From the NCBI GenBank assembly GCA_031763025.1, contig JASSKH010000017.1:10530626-10594625 (forward strand): a DNA stretch of 64,000 nucleotides, written 5' to 3'. Made by a program: the position numbers and the translations under genes. Positions 12,011 through 25,093 of this stretch are shown one piece after another (within the stretch, counting starts at the first letter, position 1; every line of letters starts with the position of its first letter). The notes under the pieces were generated by a model. It was not told the origin of the DNA, did not search any database, and worked only from the letters and a program-made list of their open reading frames with translations. Source of the DNA: Macrocystis pyrifera (taxonomy: Eukaryota > Sar > Phaeophyceae > Laminariales > Laminariaceae).

Positions 12011-13574
12011 CCACTACCAGTCTTGACTCGAACAAACACAATGACAGTTGGGCCTCGCCCGCATCGTATCCGACGGCTGTTGTGATTTACATTACTGCAG
12101 CTTTAATTTAACGCCCGTGTGTATCCACATCGATTGGCTGTCCCTCGTTCTCCATCACGACTATACTCTGCCCGAGGGTGGGGATCAGCCACAAACAGAC
12201 GTACGGAGTGCTCTTACAAGCGCAACGCAGCATTTGCGAGTGTCAAGACGATGTAAAAGGAGACCACCGCCAAAAATGACGCCGTAGCTGCGGTCGACGA
12301 TTGTTTTACATTCGATTTCGAAGGCGAGTTCGACGAATCAGAAGGAACCCCGCCGGAATCGACGGGAGAAGCTTCAGTCACGGAGATGATGGCACCGTTG
12401 ACAACCAAGGAGTAGCTCTGGAAGTCGGTGGTGAGCGACTTGGCCCACACGGACACTGTCCACGTACCACTTTCGACGTCTGAAGCAGCAACGATCACCC
12501 TCTCGTTCACATTCGCTTCGTCAGTCTCACCGGACTCCCACATCGTGAACTTGGTTCCTCTGGGTGAGAACACGGCCAGGTCTAGATCGTGGACTAGCTG
12601 TTTCGCAGAGAGCGAGGTGGCGGCGGGATCTATCCACGAGAGCGTGACGCGGAAGTCCAATCCCACCGCGCTGTCTACCTCGAAAACGTAGTCCTGTAAT
12701 GTGAACATTGGAATGGAGGTGCTGGCTGCGTCGGCGACAAAAAGGACCAGGCTTCCTTCTCCGTTCAGCGGCATCCCCTGTTCTAGGTGAAACCACCACC
12801 AGTCTTGACTCGAACAAGCACAATGACAGTTGGGCCTCGCCCGCATCGTATCCGACGGCTGTTGTGATTTACATTACTGCAGCTTTAATTTAACGCCCGT
12901 GTGTATCCACATCGATTGGCTGTCCCTCGTTCTCCATCACGACTATACTCTGCCCGAGGGTGGGGATCAGCCACAAACAGACGTACGGAGTGCTCTTACA
13001 AGCGCAACGCAGCATTTGCGAGTGTCAAGACGATATAACAGGAGACCACCGCCAAAAATGACGCCGTAGCTGCGGTCGACGATTGTTTTACATTCGATTT
13101 CGAAGGCGAGTTCGACGAATCAGAAGGAACCCCGCCGGAATCGACGGGAGAAGCTTCAGTCACGGAGATGATGGCACCGTTGACAACCAAGGAGTAGCTC
13201 TGGAAGTCGGTGGTGAGCGACTTGGCCCACACGGACACTGTCCACGTACCACTTTCGACGTCTGAAGCAGCAACGATCACCCTCTCGTTCACATTCGCTT
13301 CGTCAGTCTCACCGGACTCCCACATCGTGAACTTGGTTCCTCTGGGTGAGAACACGGCCAGGTCTAGATCGTGGACTAGCTGTTTCGCAGAGAGCGAGGT
13401 GGCGGCGGGATCTATCCACGAGAGCGTGACGCGGAAGTCCAATCCCACCGCGCTGTCTACCTCGAAAACGTAGTCCTGTAATGTGAACATTGGAATGAAG
13501 GTGCTGGCTGCGTCGGCGACAAAAAGGACCAGGCTTCCTTCTCCGTTCAGCGGCATCCCCTGTTCTAGGTGGAA
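12011..13574 (-). pseudogene. Two extra tandem copies of the last subtilase exon (782 bp units)
   Basis: The 3' end of the subtilase gene is present three times head to tail with a period of exactly 782 bp (ATGACAGTTG at 12041, 12823 and 13605). The two lower-coordinate units keep 633 nt open frames (12214-12846 and 12996-13628, 210 codons including upstream flank) that encode the C-terminal beta-sandwich domain and the hydrophobic tail. Both lack the first 80 bp of the exon, including its splice acceptor and the ALLINSANLMG segment, and splice or start signals are not evident. The two extra units differ from each other by about three amino acids but differ more from the parental exon, so one duplication is older and one very recent. 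They may be non-functional, or used as alternative terminal exons if an acceptor exists. Confidence 0.8.
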
Positions 13575-13777
13575 CCACCACCAGTCTTGACTCGAACAAA
13601 CACAATGACAGTTGGGCCTCGCCCGCATCGTATCCGACGGCTGTTGTGATTTACATTACGGCAGCTTTAATTTAACGCCCGTGTGTATCCACATCGATTG
13701 GCTGTCCCTCGTTCTCCATCACGACTATACTCTGCCCGAGGGTGGGGATCAGCCACAAACAGACGTACGGAGTGCTC

Positions 13778-16700
13778 TTACAAGCGCAACGCAGCATTTG
13801 CGAGTGTCAAGACGATATAACAGGAGACCACCGCCAAAAATGACGCCGTAGCTGCGGTCGACGATCGTTTTACATTCGATTTCGAAGGCGAGTTCGACGA
13901 ATCAGAAGGAACCGCGCCGGAATCGATGGGAGAAGCTTCAGTCACGGAGATGATGGCCCCGTTGACAACCAAGGAGTAGCTCTGGAAGTCGGTGGTGAGC
14001 GACTTGGCCCACACGGACACTGTCCACGTACCACGTTCGACGTCTGAAGCAGCAACGATCACCCTCTCGTTCACATTCGCTTCGTCAGTCTCACCGGACT
14101 CCCACATCGTGAACCTGGTTCCGCTGGGTGAGAACACGGCCAGGTCTAGATCGTGGACCAGCTGTTTCGCAGAGAGCGAGGTAGCGGCGGGGTCTATCCA
14201 CGAGAGCGTGACGCGGAAGTCCAATCCCGCCGCGCTGTCTACCTCGAAAATGTACTCCTGTAATGTGAGCTCTGGTATGGAGGTGCTGGCTGCATCGGCG
14301 ACAAAAAGGACCAGGCTTCCCTGCCCGTTCAGCGGCATCCCCTGTTCTAGGTGGACACGCCCGAAGCCGCGAAATCCGTCTGGCTCCGAACTTTCGCCCA
14401 TCAGGTTTGCGCTGTTGATCAACAACGCCTATTTAGTGGAGGGCACGGAGGTAAGACATGCATAAAGGGGTCTCGTTGGCTACGGATATTCGTATGCAAA
14501 TATATCTGTGCCTGTCGTTCGCACAGTGCGGACGAGAGTGAGGCCATGTCGGGGACTGCTGAACAACAGGCACAGTGACTTACACACGCAGCCAACCCAA
14601 CTCTTTCCTACGTCAACCACACTAACGGCGTCGTCGACGTTTCAGAGTGCAACCGATTCTCTATGGACTTTCAGAGGTACAATGTGTCGATCCTTTATTC
14701 GAACAGGTTTTCGGGTCTTGATCAGCCAATTCTCAACACGAAGCACATGTCAACGGCATCGCACTTGACTATTCTCGACAAAGCCAACACGTGTGTCTCA
14801 CCTTTACGGTTGCCGAAGAAGGAGAAAAACCCTCGCACAGGAACGCTTGGCCGCAGAAACCCCTCGCCGACAAATCGGCAGCGTAGAAGCTTGCATCAAC
14901 GAAGTATTGCCGTATCTGGGAGACAAACGCAACATGCATCGTTTGGAGCCATCTCGAAAGCAACACAACTAGCTTCGAGGATTCGATTCTAGGTCGACGC
15001 GGGGGAGACACGAGGCTGTGCTCGCTTGGGCAATACACATGGCGGCCTTCTAGCAAGGGCACCTAGAAAACTTCAACGATAACCACGGCATGTTTCTGAT
15101 GCTCACCATTGCCGACGCGCCTGCAACGATTGGGCACGACATGGATGTGCCGCTGTACGCATACAGCCTGCAGGAATGCCCGTCTGTCCCATCACCAGCA
15201 GCGGAGTATATCTGCCAAGCGAAACGGCCCACGATGTACGTAAGAGGAAATCCTCTAGCCAACTGTGGTCACTCTATGTACGAATTACATTGCTTGCGAC
15301 CATCGACACAGTTGCAGAATAAGGATTCGAAAATTTATTCGCTGCGTGTTGGATTGGGAAGCCGTCCAAGGAGTAAGCCACGGCTGCTGCCAGTCGACAT
15401 TATGCCAGGACCCTCTCTACAGCAGCTCTCGATTTCCATCGAAGATTAGTGCACACGCTTACCAAGTCCCCTGGTGCGACGATTTCGGGTTTGATGCGAC
15501 CATCCCGGGTAGCGCCGTAGGAGCTGAAGGCAGACACCGTGTCGATGTCAGCGAATCCGTTATTGCCATCCGCGGCTGTGCCATCTTCCCCGGTGGTGGT
15601 GATTCGTGTTTGTCCCGACGAAGTAGCCCCGACTGCAAGAACATTCTTGCCAATTGCCGGGCTACCTATCGTGCAAACTGTGCGGCCATCGTTGATGTCG
15701 CCGAGATTGCCAGCGGCAAATATAATCAGATTCTCGGGGTTCTGTCCGGATACGGCAAGAGGACAACCGGAGGCGGAGACAAATAAAACATGCAGACCGC
15801 CATCCAGGAGGTTCGAAACACGTAAGCCGAAATTTGCAGGTGATTTTTGTCGAGTGGTCGTGTCAAGAATTTGCAACGTGCCCTTGATCGCGCGCCAAAG
15901 AGGTCGAGAAGACGCTTGCCGCGGTAGGGGCAGCGCGTCTTTTGGCGAAATTCGTTCCGACTGACAGGAGTCTTCACCCGAAAAGCACCCAATACCACGT
16001 GTGTGTTTACATCTATTGTTTTATACATACCTAGGCCATGGCATTGCTCATAGATTGCACTGTCATTTTTATCAACATATCGGAGCGCTCCTTCAGTGAC
16101 TAGACCCAGAAAATCGTGGGTACACCTCTACCGTAACATGCATCGTCGCAGTCACAGACCTGTCTCTGAGCATGACATCATCACCACGGTCGTTCGGCAA
16201 ACATGAACGGGCCCGGTTCAAGAATGACTTATTCCGCAAACGATCCAAGCACCCGATGAGCTCACCAGCAAACACCCAGCTTACATTGTACATGAAATCG
16301 TCGTACTCCGGCTCCATAGAAGACAGGGTGCAGATGCCGTCACCGCCATACGAGTTTGAATGCAGCTTGCATCCGGCGTCCATGCACGCTTCCCACAATC
16401 CGTTGCCGGCAAAAAATGCGAGCCCACCGATTTCTAGAAACACATCGAAGATCGCCAGCTTGGCGCCTTGGGCCATGCCCCCATGATCTGTCAGGGTCTC
16501 GCTGACGTCATCTCCCAGACAAATGTCCGTGGTCGCATCCTCGCAACCGAACATGGGGCAGATCCGATCTATGTCAATCAAGATCCATACAACTGATAAT
16601 AAGACGGTACCAAGTCATCGATGGAGAAACTCGCGTCGGCGTCTATACACCCGCCGACACAGCTCAATTGATCCGCGCCGCTGCACGTTACCGGATCAGC

Positions 16701-18722
16701 CGGCCTGGTCAATGTTGCACCTGCCGCCGATCCTGCCGTGTGGGTACCGTGTGTCCGGCCGCGTCATCTTGTCCGAACGAATCACTCGGTACCCAGTAGA
16801 TGTAGCGGCCGTCGCTTGTTGACGGTAATGAGGAGCTAATATCAGAGTCGGTCTTGACGATATTGATGTACTGGACGATCTGCCATGCGTTGGTTGGTAC
16901 CGCGAGAAATGCGTACTCGGTTAAACACTGCTGCATACGAGGGGCGCGGCATACCTTACACAAAGATGGGACATGCGCGACATGTCAAGTGCAAAATGAC
17001 TCACCAAGCGACCACCTTCACATACAGCGTACACCACAGAATCACATTGACCTAATCGCTAGGTGGATGTTTTGCCATTCACCCAAACGCTCTAGGTGGC
17101 GCGCTGGTGGGATGTGTGACCTCGGCCCCAGGCCGGGAATGGTCCGCAAATCCGTCCGACGTTTTCGAAAAAGTTACGTTTTTTCAAGGTTTGGACACAG
17201 TCTAAGATAAAAACACCTGCACATATATGCTCTAGACCCCCGCTTTTAACGTATTGTCATGAGTGGGTAATACCGATCCATCTCCTACCACAAGTGTTCG
17301 CGGTAGCGGTGTTTGAGTGCGGTTCTCACATTCGGTCATTTGGCAGTATTCCCGTTATGTTCGCACTCTAATCTGCGGTAACACGCACCGTCGTTGTAGA
17401 CGCATCCACAAACACGCCTTTTGCAAGTTTTCGTTTGGTATACCCATCGCACCAATGGACTGACTACGAGCACAATCCGATGTAAACTTCACCTTTTTTA
17501 ATCGTAGGGCAACTCTCACGGCAGTGTTTGCACGGTAATCTGGCCGTGTGCGCATCTGTCGGCCCTATACACACAACGTCAAACAGCATGGAAGTTCTCG
17601 GAGTCGCAACACACACACCTTGCGCCTATCGATATCGAACGAAAAATCTCCACCTCTGAAGTCCAGGATCGCCGTGGCAGAGGATGATGGCGCGGAACCG
17701 TAGATGACGTCAAGAAACACACCTAACGTTTCAAAGTAATGCCCTTGCGCCACCTCCAGCCCACCACCGTCTTCAAAAAAGCACGACGTTTCGTCTACCC
17801 CAGTGTCGACGACCTGGGGTCGAGGTCGGATTTGGGGAATTCCGAAACGATCGGAACAGCGATGTTATCTGTTTTTTTCGATGCCAGCTTTTATTGTTTC
17901 CCTATAGGGCGTGCGTGCTCCACGGACATGCACCTTGTGACCGGCTTCTGTACGAGTAGCCACCATAACCGCATTGCTCTCGTTATGCGGCCCGTTTGCA
18001 GATCGTGGGCAGATGTTGATGGAGTACGCGCCCTGAGAATCATCCGAACAGAGACGATACTTGCCCGCACCCCTACTAAAAGGTCCTCGACACAAAACAG
18101 ATCGGTACTGTAGGTATCAACTACACAGGACTCCGTTTGTAGGCAGGGGATGGTGACAATAGATCCCCTTTCATTTACACATATAGAACAGCGTACGTAT
18201 GCTCCTGACCAGAGAGGAATGGTGTCGACATACAAGAGGTAGGCCTTTACTCTGTATACTCGCGGTTAATTTGGCCTAATTGGGCGTTTGTAAGGGCTTA
18301 AATGCAGAACCACCTGTGTTGGGCGCGCTTTCGTTCGAGCAGTCATCATAACTGGGGCAAACACGGTAGCACACTTTGTTTTTACCTCCTTATCCAGTAC
18401 TCAGCATAGCGCCAAGACAGCAAAGAGCAGAACATGTAAGCCTAGGAAGAAAATCGCCTCTGTAGAACCCACCCACCTGGATGACCTCGCCCGTGCCGTT
18501 CAGCCCTGCGTCTGTCAGTGGCGTGGACGTCACCGTAGCAGTCTGGATATTCGCCCGAGCAGCAGCGTTGAAAAGGATATGCGTGTGCCACGGCGCGACT
18601 CGCAACACCTCAAGCCTCCCGGCCAGGAAGGAGACAAGACCCATGAAACACGCAACATGCAGCTCTACCGCTTCCTCTCGCTGTCCGCCTACTCCCCTTC
18701 CATTGTACAGGAGGGGATCCAA
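13778..18722 (-). CDS. KP-43-like subtilisin-family serine protease (S8), eight visible exons, 5' part incomplete
   Basis: Secreted or surface subtilase of the S8 family. Exons on the minus strand, with GT-AG borders: E1 about 18620(18722)-18477, propeptide end, GTGEVIQ; E2 17813-17619, VVDTGVD with catalytic Asp (codon 17807-17805); E3 16879 to about 16611, catalytic HGTH (His codon 16753-16751); E4 16568-16285, GGMAQGAKLAIFDV; E5 15741-15463, oxyanion Asn in FAAGN (15708-15706) and DGRIKPEIVAPG; E6 15211-15107, GTSMSCPIVAG with catalytic Ser (15145-15143); E7 14915-14802; E8 14428-13778, P/beta-sandwich domain and stop. Most exon phases fit exactly. The C-terminus has a Ser-rich spacer and a 20-residue hydrophobic end, like a GPI-anchor signal or tail anchor. 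Odd points: an extra CA dinucleotide at 16749-16754 shifts the frame inside the catalytic-His motif, and the E3/E4 junction does not resolve cleanly. So it is either a recent pseudogene or a sequence error. The signal peptide and first propeptide exon are not adjacent; see 45729-46632. Confidence 0.85.
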
Positions 18723-21700
18723 ACCTGTGTACGGTCGCGCAGTATGAGGGCGGTGAGTACGCCTTAGTGAGCAAAGAGGCCGTTGGAAACCTGGCTCAGA
18801 GGGGACACCCCCCGGTGGCTATTCGTACTCCAGCTTGTGATATACTTTGTGATGCTGTAGTTCCCAAGCAACCTACGTGTGTCTCGCGAGAATTTGGATA
18901 CGACCGTTACAACGTTGCAATTGCTAATGCCGATACATACCAACGCATGTGCGGGGGGGAGAAACAAAGGCGATTGCGATCATGTCTTATCCAGAACGTT
19001 GCCGAACGTAAATTCCTACGCCAAATGGGCTGGGTAAAAGGGACGAAACGCAACAAGTCATAACTCGCCGAGGGCAACCTTTCATGAAAAAATGACCAGG
19101 GAAGTAAAACTGACAAACACAACAATATCACAACCCTCCAGAATCACGCATAAATCTACCGCACAAGCAACAAACGTTTCCTGGTTGTCATCGCGAATAG
19201 TCAAAGGGTTTGACGATGCGCGGTTCAACGGCGCAATTGTTGCTCGAATTGAAGAGGTTGATGCATGTTACTGTGCCACCTCTTATTCGGCCCGCAAGGT
19301 GTCTTTAGACAAAACGTTTGTATGAAATACGGTCGTATATAGTACTAGGCACCATGATATGAGTTAGCGGTCCTGGTGCTCTTACACGCCCCCGCAGTGT
19401 GGGGCACAACGAGTTCCTGAATCTCTCTAAAGGTAGAAGGTTCAGCCACCGGCAGATGTAGGCATCACGTGCAGCACCTTATTTATACTGCTCACTGTCG
19501 GATCTCTGCTGCCAAACCCCGCGGACCGTTATCGGTATTCAAGTGCGTGAGCGTGGAAAACTGTTGGTTGTTTTAATGTATGAACAGCGGTTGCGTGGCA
19601 CGGCTGTAGCGGCGCGACCCAAGGCTCATATGGAGGATCAAGCCGGTGCCAATCGAGGAGCCTCTCAATTTCGTATTGGGTGCTATACAGTCACATCTGT
19701 CTTGCAAGAAGTAGTCTTGGCGTGCTGGATTGCCTGGCGTGTTTGTCAGCTATCAATAGATGGTGCGCGAACGGGGTTCTTCCATTGGAGTGTTCGTCGT
19801 TCTTCTGGCCTTGGCCTCATCAAGCGATGGCCATAGTAAACCTCGCGACATGCCAATAGAGGGCACCGACTCGCATACGCTGAGAGCGGACGAATAGGAG
19901 GCGTTTGATTGACAGCCTGGTAGCCAACACAATATATACTCCGATCACACAACACGTGTCGTCCTCTGCTGTCGATTTTCATTTTTCGTGGACAATACAG
20001 CAGGGTACCATAACGGTCACATATGAACTCGCGCTTGTATAAATTGGTGTGGTGGCTGCTGGTTGCGGCAACCACCAAACTCGTAGAGGTGTTCAGCTCT
20101 ACTTCCCGGTAGAGGAGATATCCGCCCGAGGAGATATTTTGTACCGGCAGCCCTCATTAGCCAAGGCACTACTGTACCGTTACCTGGCGCAACCCCCACA
20201 ACCAGCAATCAACTAATCAACAGTCAGGTGGCCTGGACCCCCCCCTCGCAAAACATAGGCGGACCAACATGTTTGTGGAGACATTATACAATGTAACACA
20301 CCTTTACGCGCACCAAACCGAGAGGTGATCGACAACTTGTGGAGTTTGCCACATTGTTCGAGGCCTCCAGGAATGTTTTCGACTCTCGCAATGACGGGAT
20401 CCCGGCCACGTATGCAATCGATGACCCCGTTGGTTAGACTAGTTATGTTATTGACGTTGATAACCGTACCTGTAGTGTTCTGCACGCCAGGAAACACTGC
20501 CTTGCGCCATAAACGGTGAAAACTGACCCGAGCAGTTGAGAGTCGCCGTACTTGGGAATCTATGAAAAATTTATAACGATACAGGGGTGCCTCGGTGAGG
20601 AGGAGTGTGACCGACTATGATCATAGTCGAAAGGTGAGCGCTTGGATCGCTGATAGACAAGTCCAAGTGCGAGCGTTCTTAGACAAACAATGGTCTTGCT
20701 GATGCCATGTTAAATGGCACTCTCAGGTCGATAGGGAGAAACGAGAGTGCGAAGATGCGGCTGCCACCAGCAGTCAACTCTCAGACGCGTACGAGAGAGG
20801 TCGTACATTTCCGGATGCTTGCTCGTGACGGTTCTTCCATGTGTTTTCGTGACGTTTCTTCCATATTTGCTTGCAAACTTTTCTTATCGCTAATTTTCCG
20901 ACAACCGAGGAACGGTTACCAGGGGAACCTCTTGTGATGCTCTTATTACGGCGCCCTTTTAGTACCAAAATATAACATTCTTACAGAAAGTATCTACTAC
21001 TATTACGTGGAAAAATCGTGCTACTATACACGGACTTGCAGATGATTTTGTCCCTGATTAGCGACCTGGTAGGCTACTGGCGTACTGCTTGAAGCGAGGT
21101 ATCCAACACTAACACGACCCCTCGATGGAGGTGACATCGTCAAAACTGCTCTTCGACACCAAATGGTTGAATTCCTTAACTCTCTGCAATCTCGAGACGA
21201 CCTGCACAACAATGAGTTTTGCTGGAGAAAAATCTTCTGATTCATAGGCGACAATTGACATCATATTCCGGCCCGTATATAAACGGCGTCAGTATAGGTG
21301 TAGTCTTGGGACATACCCTACTCGTGGCATACGTGCGCCACCAAATACGATGCGAGAGCAATACCCCAGTAATCAGTTGGTGACCTAAAATGGAGAAACA
21401 TACGACATTATAGCAATCTTTCATGTCTCTGCGTACTTTGTACAGCCTACAAGCTTTACGCAGGTTTACCTACAAGCCTACACGACTACAGAACCAAACA
21501 CAAAACAATATTCCAGTCAGTCTGGCGACCAATAATAAGGTATGTTAGTGGTCAAAAACAGTGACATCGTTAATTACGCAACAAGCATAGAACCGTTTCG
21601 TCTCTCCATGTTCCTGCCGTACGCAAACAAAGGAGCAAAGGGCACTGCCAGCGAGTATATAGTTGCGAGACTACGAAAGCTGCTTTTGAGAGACATCAGC

Positions 21701-22189
21701 TTTGGTATACATCGACTTCCTGGTAGTATTCGTTCACATGGCGGGTCCTTTCGCTCTGCGTGTTGAGGTCCTTGAGCCGTGAAATAGTCGCTACATCAAG
21801 CTTGTTCAAAGCTCCGGTGCGTGTCCTGCCGTGTGCGCAGGTTCAAGATTGCAGCCCTGCGTCCCCGAGTTTGCGCAGGATGAACATTGATGTAGATATT
21901 CTACGTGGTCAACGTGATGGCCTCACTCGCTCCGAAAGTTGGTTGTCAATAATAGCTCGTCCTTCGCTGTTGGTTATGCATGCTGTAAGTGTCTGCGTTT
22001 GGGCTCCGATTCTGATGTGCCTTCTGTCCAGGAAGAAGAGCAAGCTCGTGGTTGCCTTGCAAGTGTACACGAAGGCCGTTGATGTCAGTACTGTTTCTCC
22101 GTCAACGTGTGTGGAGTCCAGAGATCCTGCCGCGGGGTTAATCCACGGTTGTCCTTCCGCTAACGTGAGCGTGTAATCTCCTTCAGTTC
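18723..22189. other. Unrecognised stretch upstream of the subtilase body
   Basis: Many short frames on both strands with no recognisable domain. No copy of the SINE, LINE, MITE or minisatellite families was seen. A minus-strand frame at 20213-20497 is open for 94 codons but has no motif I know. If the subtilase gene extends to 46632, this would be intron. Confidence 0.45.
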
Positions 22190-23110
22190 ACTGTCGGTCT
22201 CGGTGTTCAGCTTGGGTCGAAGGCGTAGCTCAAGAGCAGTTGATGCAACCCCGGGTGATACCGATGTCGTTGATCGGTCCACCCCTGACCATGATGCTCT
22301 AGCTACAGCTGTTACTCTGGTAATATAGGATATTGTTGATCCAGCGATTCCATTTGTGGCTCCGGTAAGTTCAGGCGATGACGATCCAGTGGTATCACGT
22401 GCTGATGCTCCGAGGTGCGGTGGTCATCCAGTAGTACCCACCGCTGATGCTCCAATGACCTCACGTGCTTGTGTCCCGAGGGTCCCGGACGGTGTTCGTT
22501 CGTCCGCAAAGGCGATCTTGGTGTTCTACCATCGTGTTCTCCGAGACCTGACTTTGGTCTCGATCGTTGTCGGCGATACCCCGCCCTTATCCGATGGTTT
22601 TGCCTGATCCCAGGGGTTACTCGCGGTGCGCGCTCCGCAACAGCGTAGGGGTCAACAGCTCGTCATACGCTACCTCAAAGGTGCCCTTGGTGAAGCAGTC
22701 CTCGGCAGTTGGAACCTACATCGTACTGCCGGCCACGTGATACTGTGCATCCGGTGCGACCCTAGTCGAAGTAGGAGGTGCGACCCCGGGCGAAACGCAA
22801 CGCGTGACCCCGGGGGAAATTGTAGGTGTGGCTCCTGGCCATGTCGCTTCAGCTCCTGATGGGCATACTCGACCCTTTGGCGAATATCCTCCTGCTGTCG
22901 CTGATACTTCAGCCCTTTTGGCGATGCTCCTGTCCTAAATTATTTCTCTCCGGCTGTTGTTGACACTCTAGCTCCTGGTGACGACGCTCCACTGACCTCG
23001 AGCGATGGAGCTCCAGAGACCTCAGAAGATATCGGTGCTCCGAGAATCCCAAAGGATGATTCAAGGATCTCGGACGAAGATGGTACGCCCCACAGTTACT
23101 CTTCCGCTCC
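22190..23110 (+). other. Degenerate coding-like repeat rich in 'DAP' (Asp-Ala-Pro)
   Basis: The codon pattern GATGCTCC recurs with irregular spacing (about 22230-22470 and 22860-23060). Plus-strand frames read SSGDDDPVV, SRADAP, PTADAP, APGDD, SSDGAPETSEDIGAP. This resembles a decayed acidic, proline-rich low-complexity protein repeat. The frame is not continuous and no start or domain is identifiable. Confidence 0.35.
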
Positions 23111-23289
23111 CTCTCAGTACTTACTCCACTCGGGCGTTACATAGCGGGCTCTCCTCTCCCCTCCTCACTACGGAATACCTGGTATATATATATATCACAC
23201 GTGTCTTGGTTTTATGGGGAAACTATTTCAGTCTCTTCGTCCCCCGTCGACTCGAGTCGATTTTCGCAACGTTGGGTTCTGTAGGGCAC

Positions 23290-23525
23290 GTACAGAACCA
23301 TACCCAGTGTATTTTGCCTGGTATATTTCCCGTACCCGGACCTTCCGTGCGTTATGTACGACATTGATACCAGTACCCGGAACTTTTGTACGTTCTGGAC
23401 ATCCATACCCGTACCCGAAACTTCTGTGAGTTCTGTACGACCTCTATACCCGTACGCGGAACTTCTGTAAGTTATGTACGACATTGATACCCGTACCCGG
23501 AACTTCTTCAAGTTCTATAAGACTG
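23290..23525 (+). repeat. 41 bp minisatellite, about 5 copies
   Basis: GTACCCGGA-like starts fall at 23332, 23373, 23411, 23452 and 23493, a 41 bp period (one unit 38). Core: CCCGGAACTTCTGTAAGTT. Related, more decayed arrays lie at 25940-26160 and 42235-42450. Confidence 0.8.
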
Positions 23526-24199
23526 CAGCACAATAACTTTGTTACAACACCCGGAAGCCCGGTACGTTTTGGGGTTCAAATCCAGCAGTGCCCATTTTTC
23601 TTCACGGGCACCTTATGAATAAAACGAACCGCGGCCTGATAAAGCCTGATTGACGTAATCCCAGACGGTGGTCGAATTTCTTGTCCTCGGGAATGAGATG
23701 CGGACTCAGCTTCAAAATTATGTAGTATTCTTTATTTGCATTGCGCTCGGGGCCCAGTCTCTGCCGAAGGTTGTTGTGCGTGAGTCAGCTGCTGAAACGC
23801 TCTCGGACTGACGACTGGTATTGTCGGCACTGAGTACGGTACAATCGAGTGAGGGCGGACAAGATAGGGAATTAGGTTCGCGCCACAACGTTGCCGCAGG
23901 AATCATGACTCGAACTACCCGCTTCGTGCCAGTAACTGGGAGTGACTAAGGACCTTGCAGTCGTGTTTGATGCTTTTACCACCTCCTTCGCCAGACGAGC
24001 CTTCAGGGAACGATCGTCGACTTGCCCACCACGTCCTTCTCGTGCCGACGCTGCTGTCGCCTCTCGTATGATGCGCATTCTTAGCGACGGCAAGTCGTTT
24101 GGCTCAATTGTATAATTCTCTATTTTGGAAAGGTTCCCAAGCATTTTGCTCTACTTCAGGTGTAAAAAAGTAAAAAACAACAGCCGTGAGATCGAGGAG
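23526..24199. other. Stretch without a recognised gene
   Basis: A minus-strand frame at 23872-24144 (RMRIIREATAASARE...) is open for 90 codons and has protein-like composition, but I recognise no family and see no flanking exons. Confidence 0.3.
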
Positions 24200-24690
24200 T
24201 TCGCCGAAGCTCATCTTCGCAAGCTTTGAGTGATACTTCGATCGCGGGTACTTCGGGTTTTATGTGGCCTCATGGAGCGCATACCAGTGCATATATCAGA
24301 AAGAAAAAATCTGAAGCTGCAAAGTTCAAGGAGTGGGCGTGTCTATATTTGAGAAATAAAAAATATATATTTGAGGTTGCATGTAGCTTGCCACGCGTGG
24401 GATTTTTTTTCAACTGTCGAATTTCACAAGATCGCGGGCAACACGAATTCGCCGAAACTTATCCAAGCAATCTATGTGTGATACTTCGATCAGGGGTACT
24501 ACGGGTTATACGGTATACGGATGCAGGATACACATCCCATAAATAATACCTCGTACCTGGTACGAAGACGAAGACAAAACCTGTTTCATCAGAAGCTGCA
24601 GAATTCTAGGAGCGTTGTGCGTCTACATATATTTGAAAATTAATTTTCCGAGGGCGGACGTATTAGCTTCCCACTAGTAGGGAATATTAA
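24200..24690. repeat. Diverged direct repeat, period about 248 bp, two copies
   Basis: TTCGCCGAAGCTCATC...TGATACTTCGATC at 24200-24243 recurs at 24448-24491, followed in both by a GAAGCTGCA...AGGAG block. AT-rich and non-coding. Confidence 0.6.
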
Positions 24691-24735
24691 TATTTCCGGT
24701 GCGTATTTCATACCTGGTACTGCTGGTATACAAAA

Positions 24736-24783
24736 CTATATATATATATATATATACGAATATGATATATATATATATATATC
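24736..24783. repeat. (TA)n microsatellite
   Basis: Two TA runs joined by CGAATATGA, directly beside the tail end of the SINE at 24784-25093. Confidence 0.9.
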
Positions 24784-25093
24784 TTTTTCATCATCACTTC
24801 TACTTTCTAGCCCACTCGTAGGTTTTACCCTCGACGATCCTCTGGACAAGCCGTGGTCACAGGTGTCGTCCCTTCTCCCCCCCGGTACGTGCCTTCAATT
24901 CTATCGCGCATAGAGTTCAGCATTCCCACCGCTCGTCGATTTCCATCGCATGTAGCTAACTCACGCTCTCGCGCTTTCCGCTTATCAATTGTTCATCAAG
25001 AAAAAATCCCTACGAGCATGCACTCGGTGAGATTTGAACCCACGAAATCGATCTTGATAGGCACGCGCACCACCTACCAAGCCACCGGGGACG
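24784..25093 (-). mobile_element. tRNA-derived SINE, near full length
   Basis: Minus-strand copy. Its head holds an A box-like CTTGGTAGGTGG and a B box-like GGTTCAAATCTCACC; the body has the GCGGAAAGCGCGAGAGCGTG and CACCTGTGACCACGGCTTGT blocks, and it ends GTAAAAGTGATGA. About 310 bp. The family occurs at least 13 times in this window. Confidence 0.88.

Noticed and set aside
16569-16647. A definite intron between the HGTH and GGMAQG exons of the subtilase
   Set aside because: At least two donor choices exist and the only obvious acceptor (ATAG at 16569) gives a phase that fits just one of them; left unresolved.
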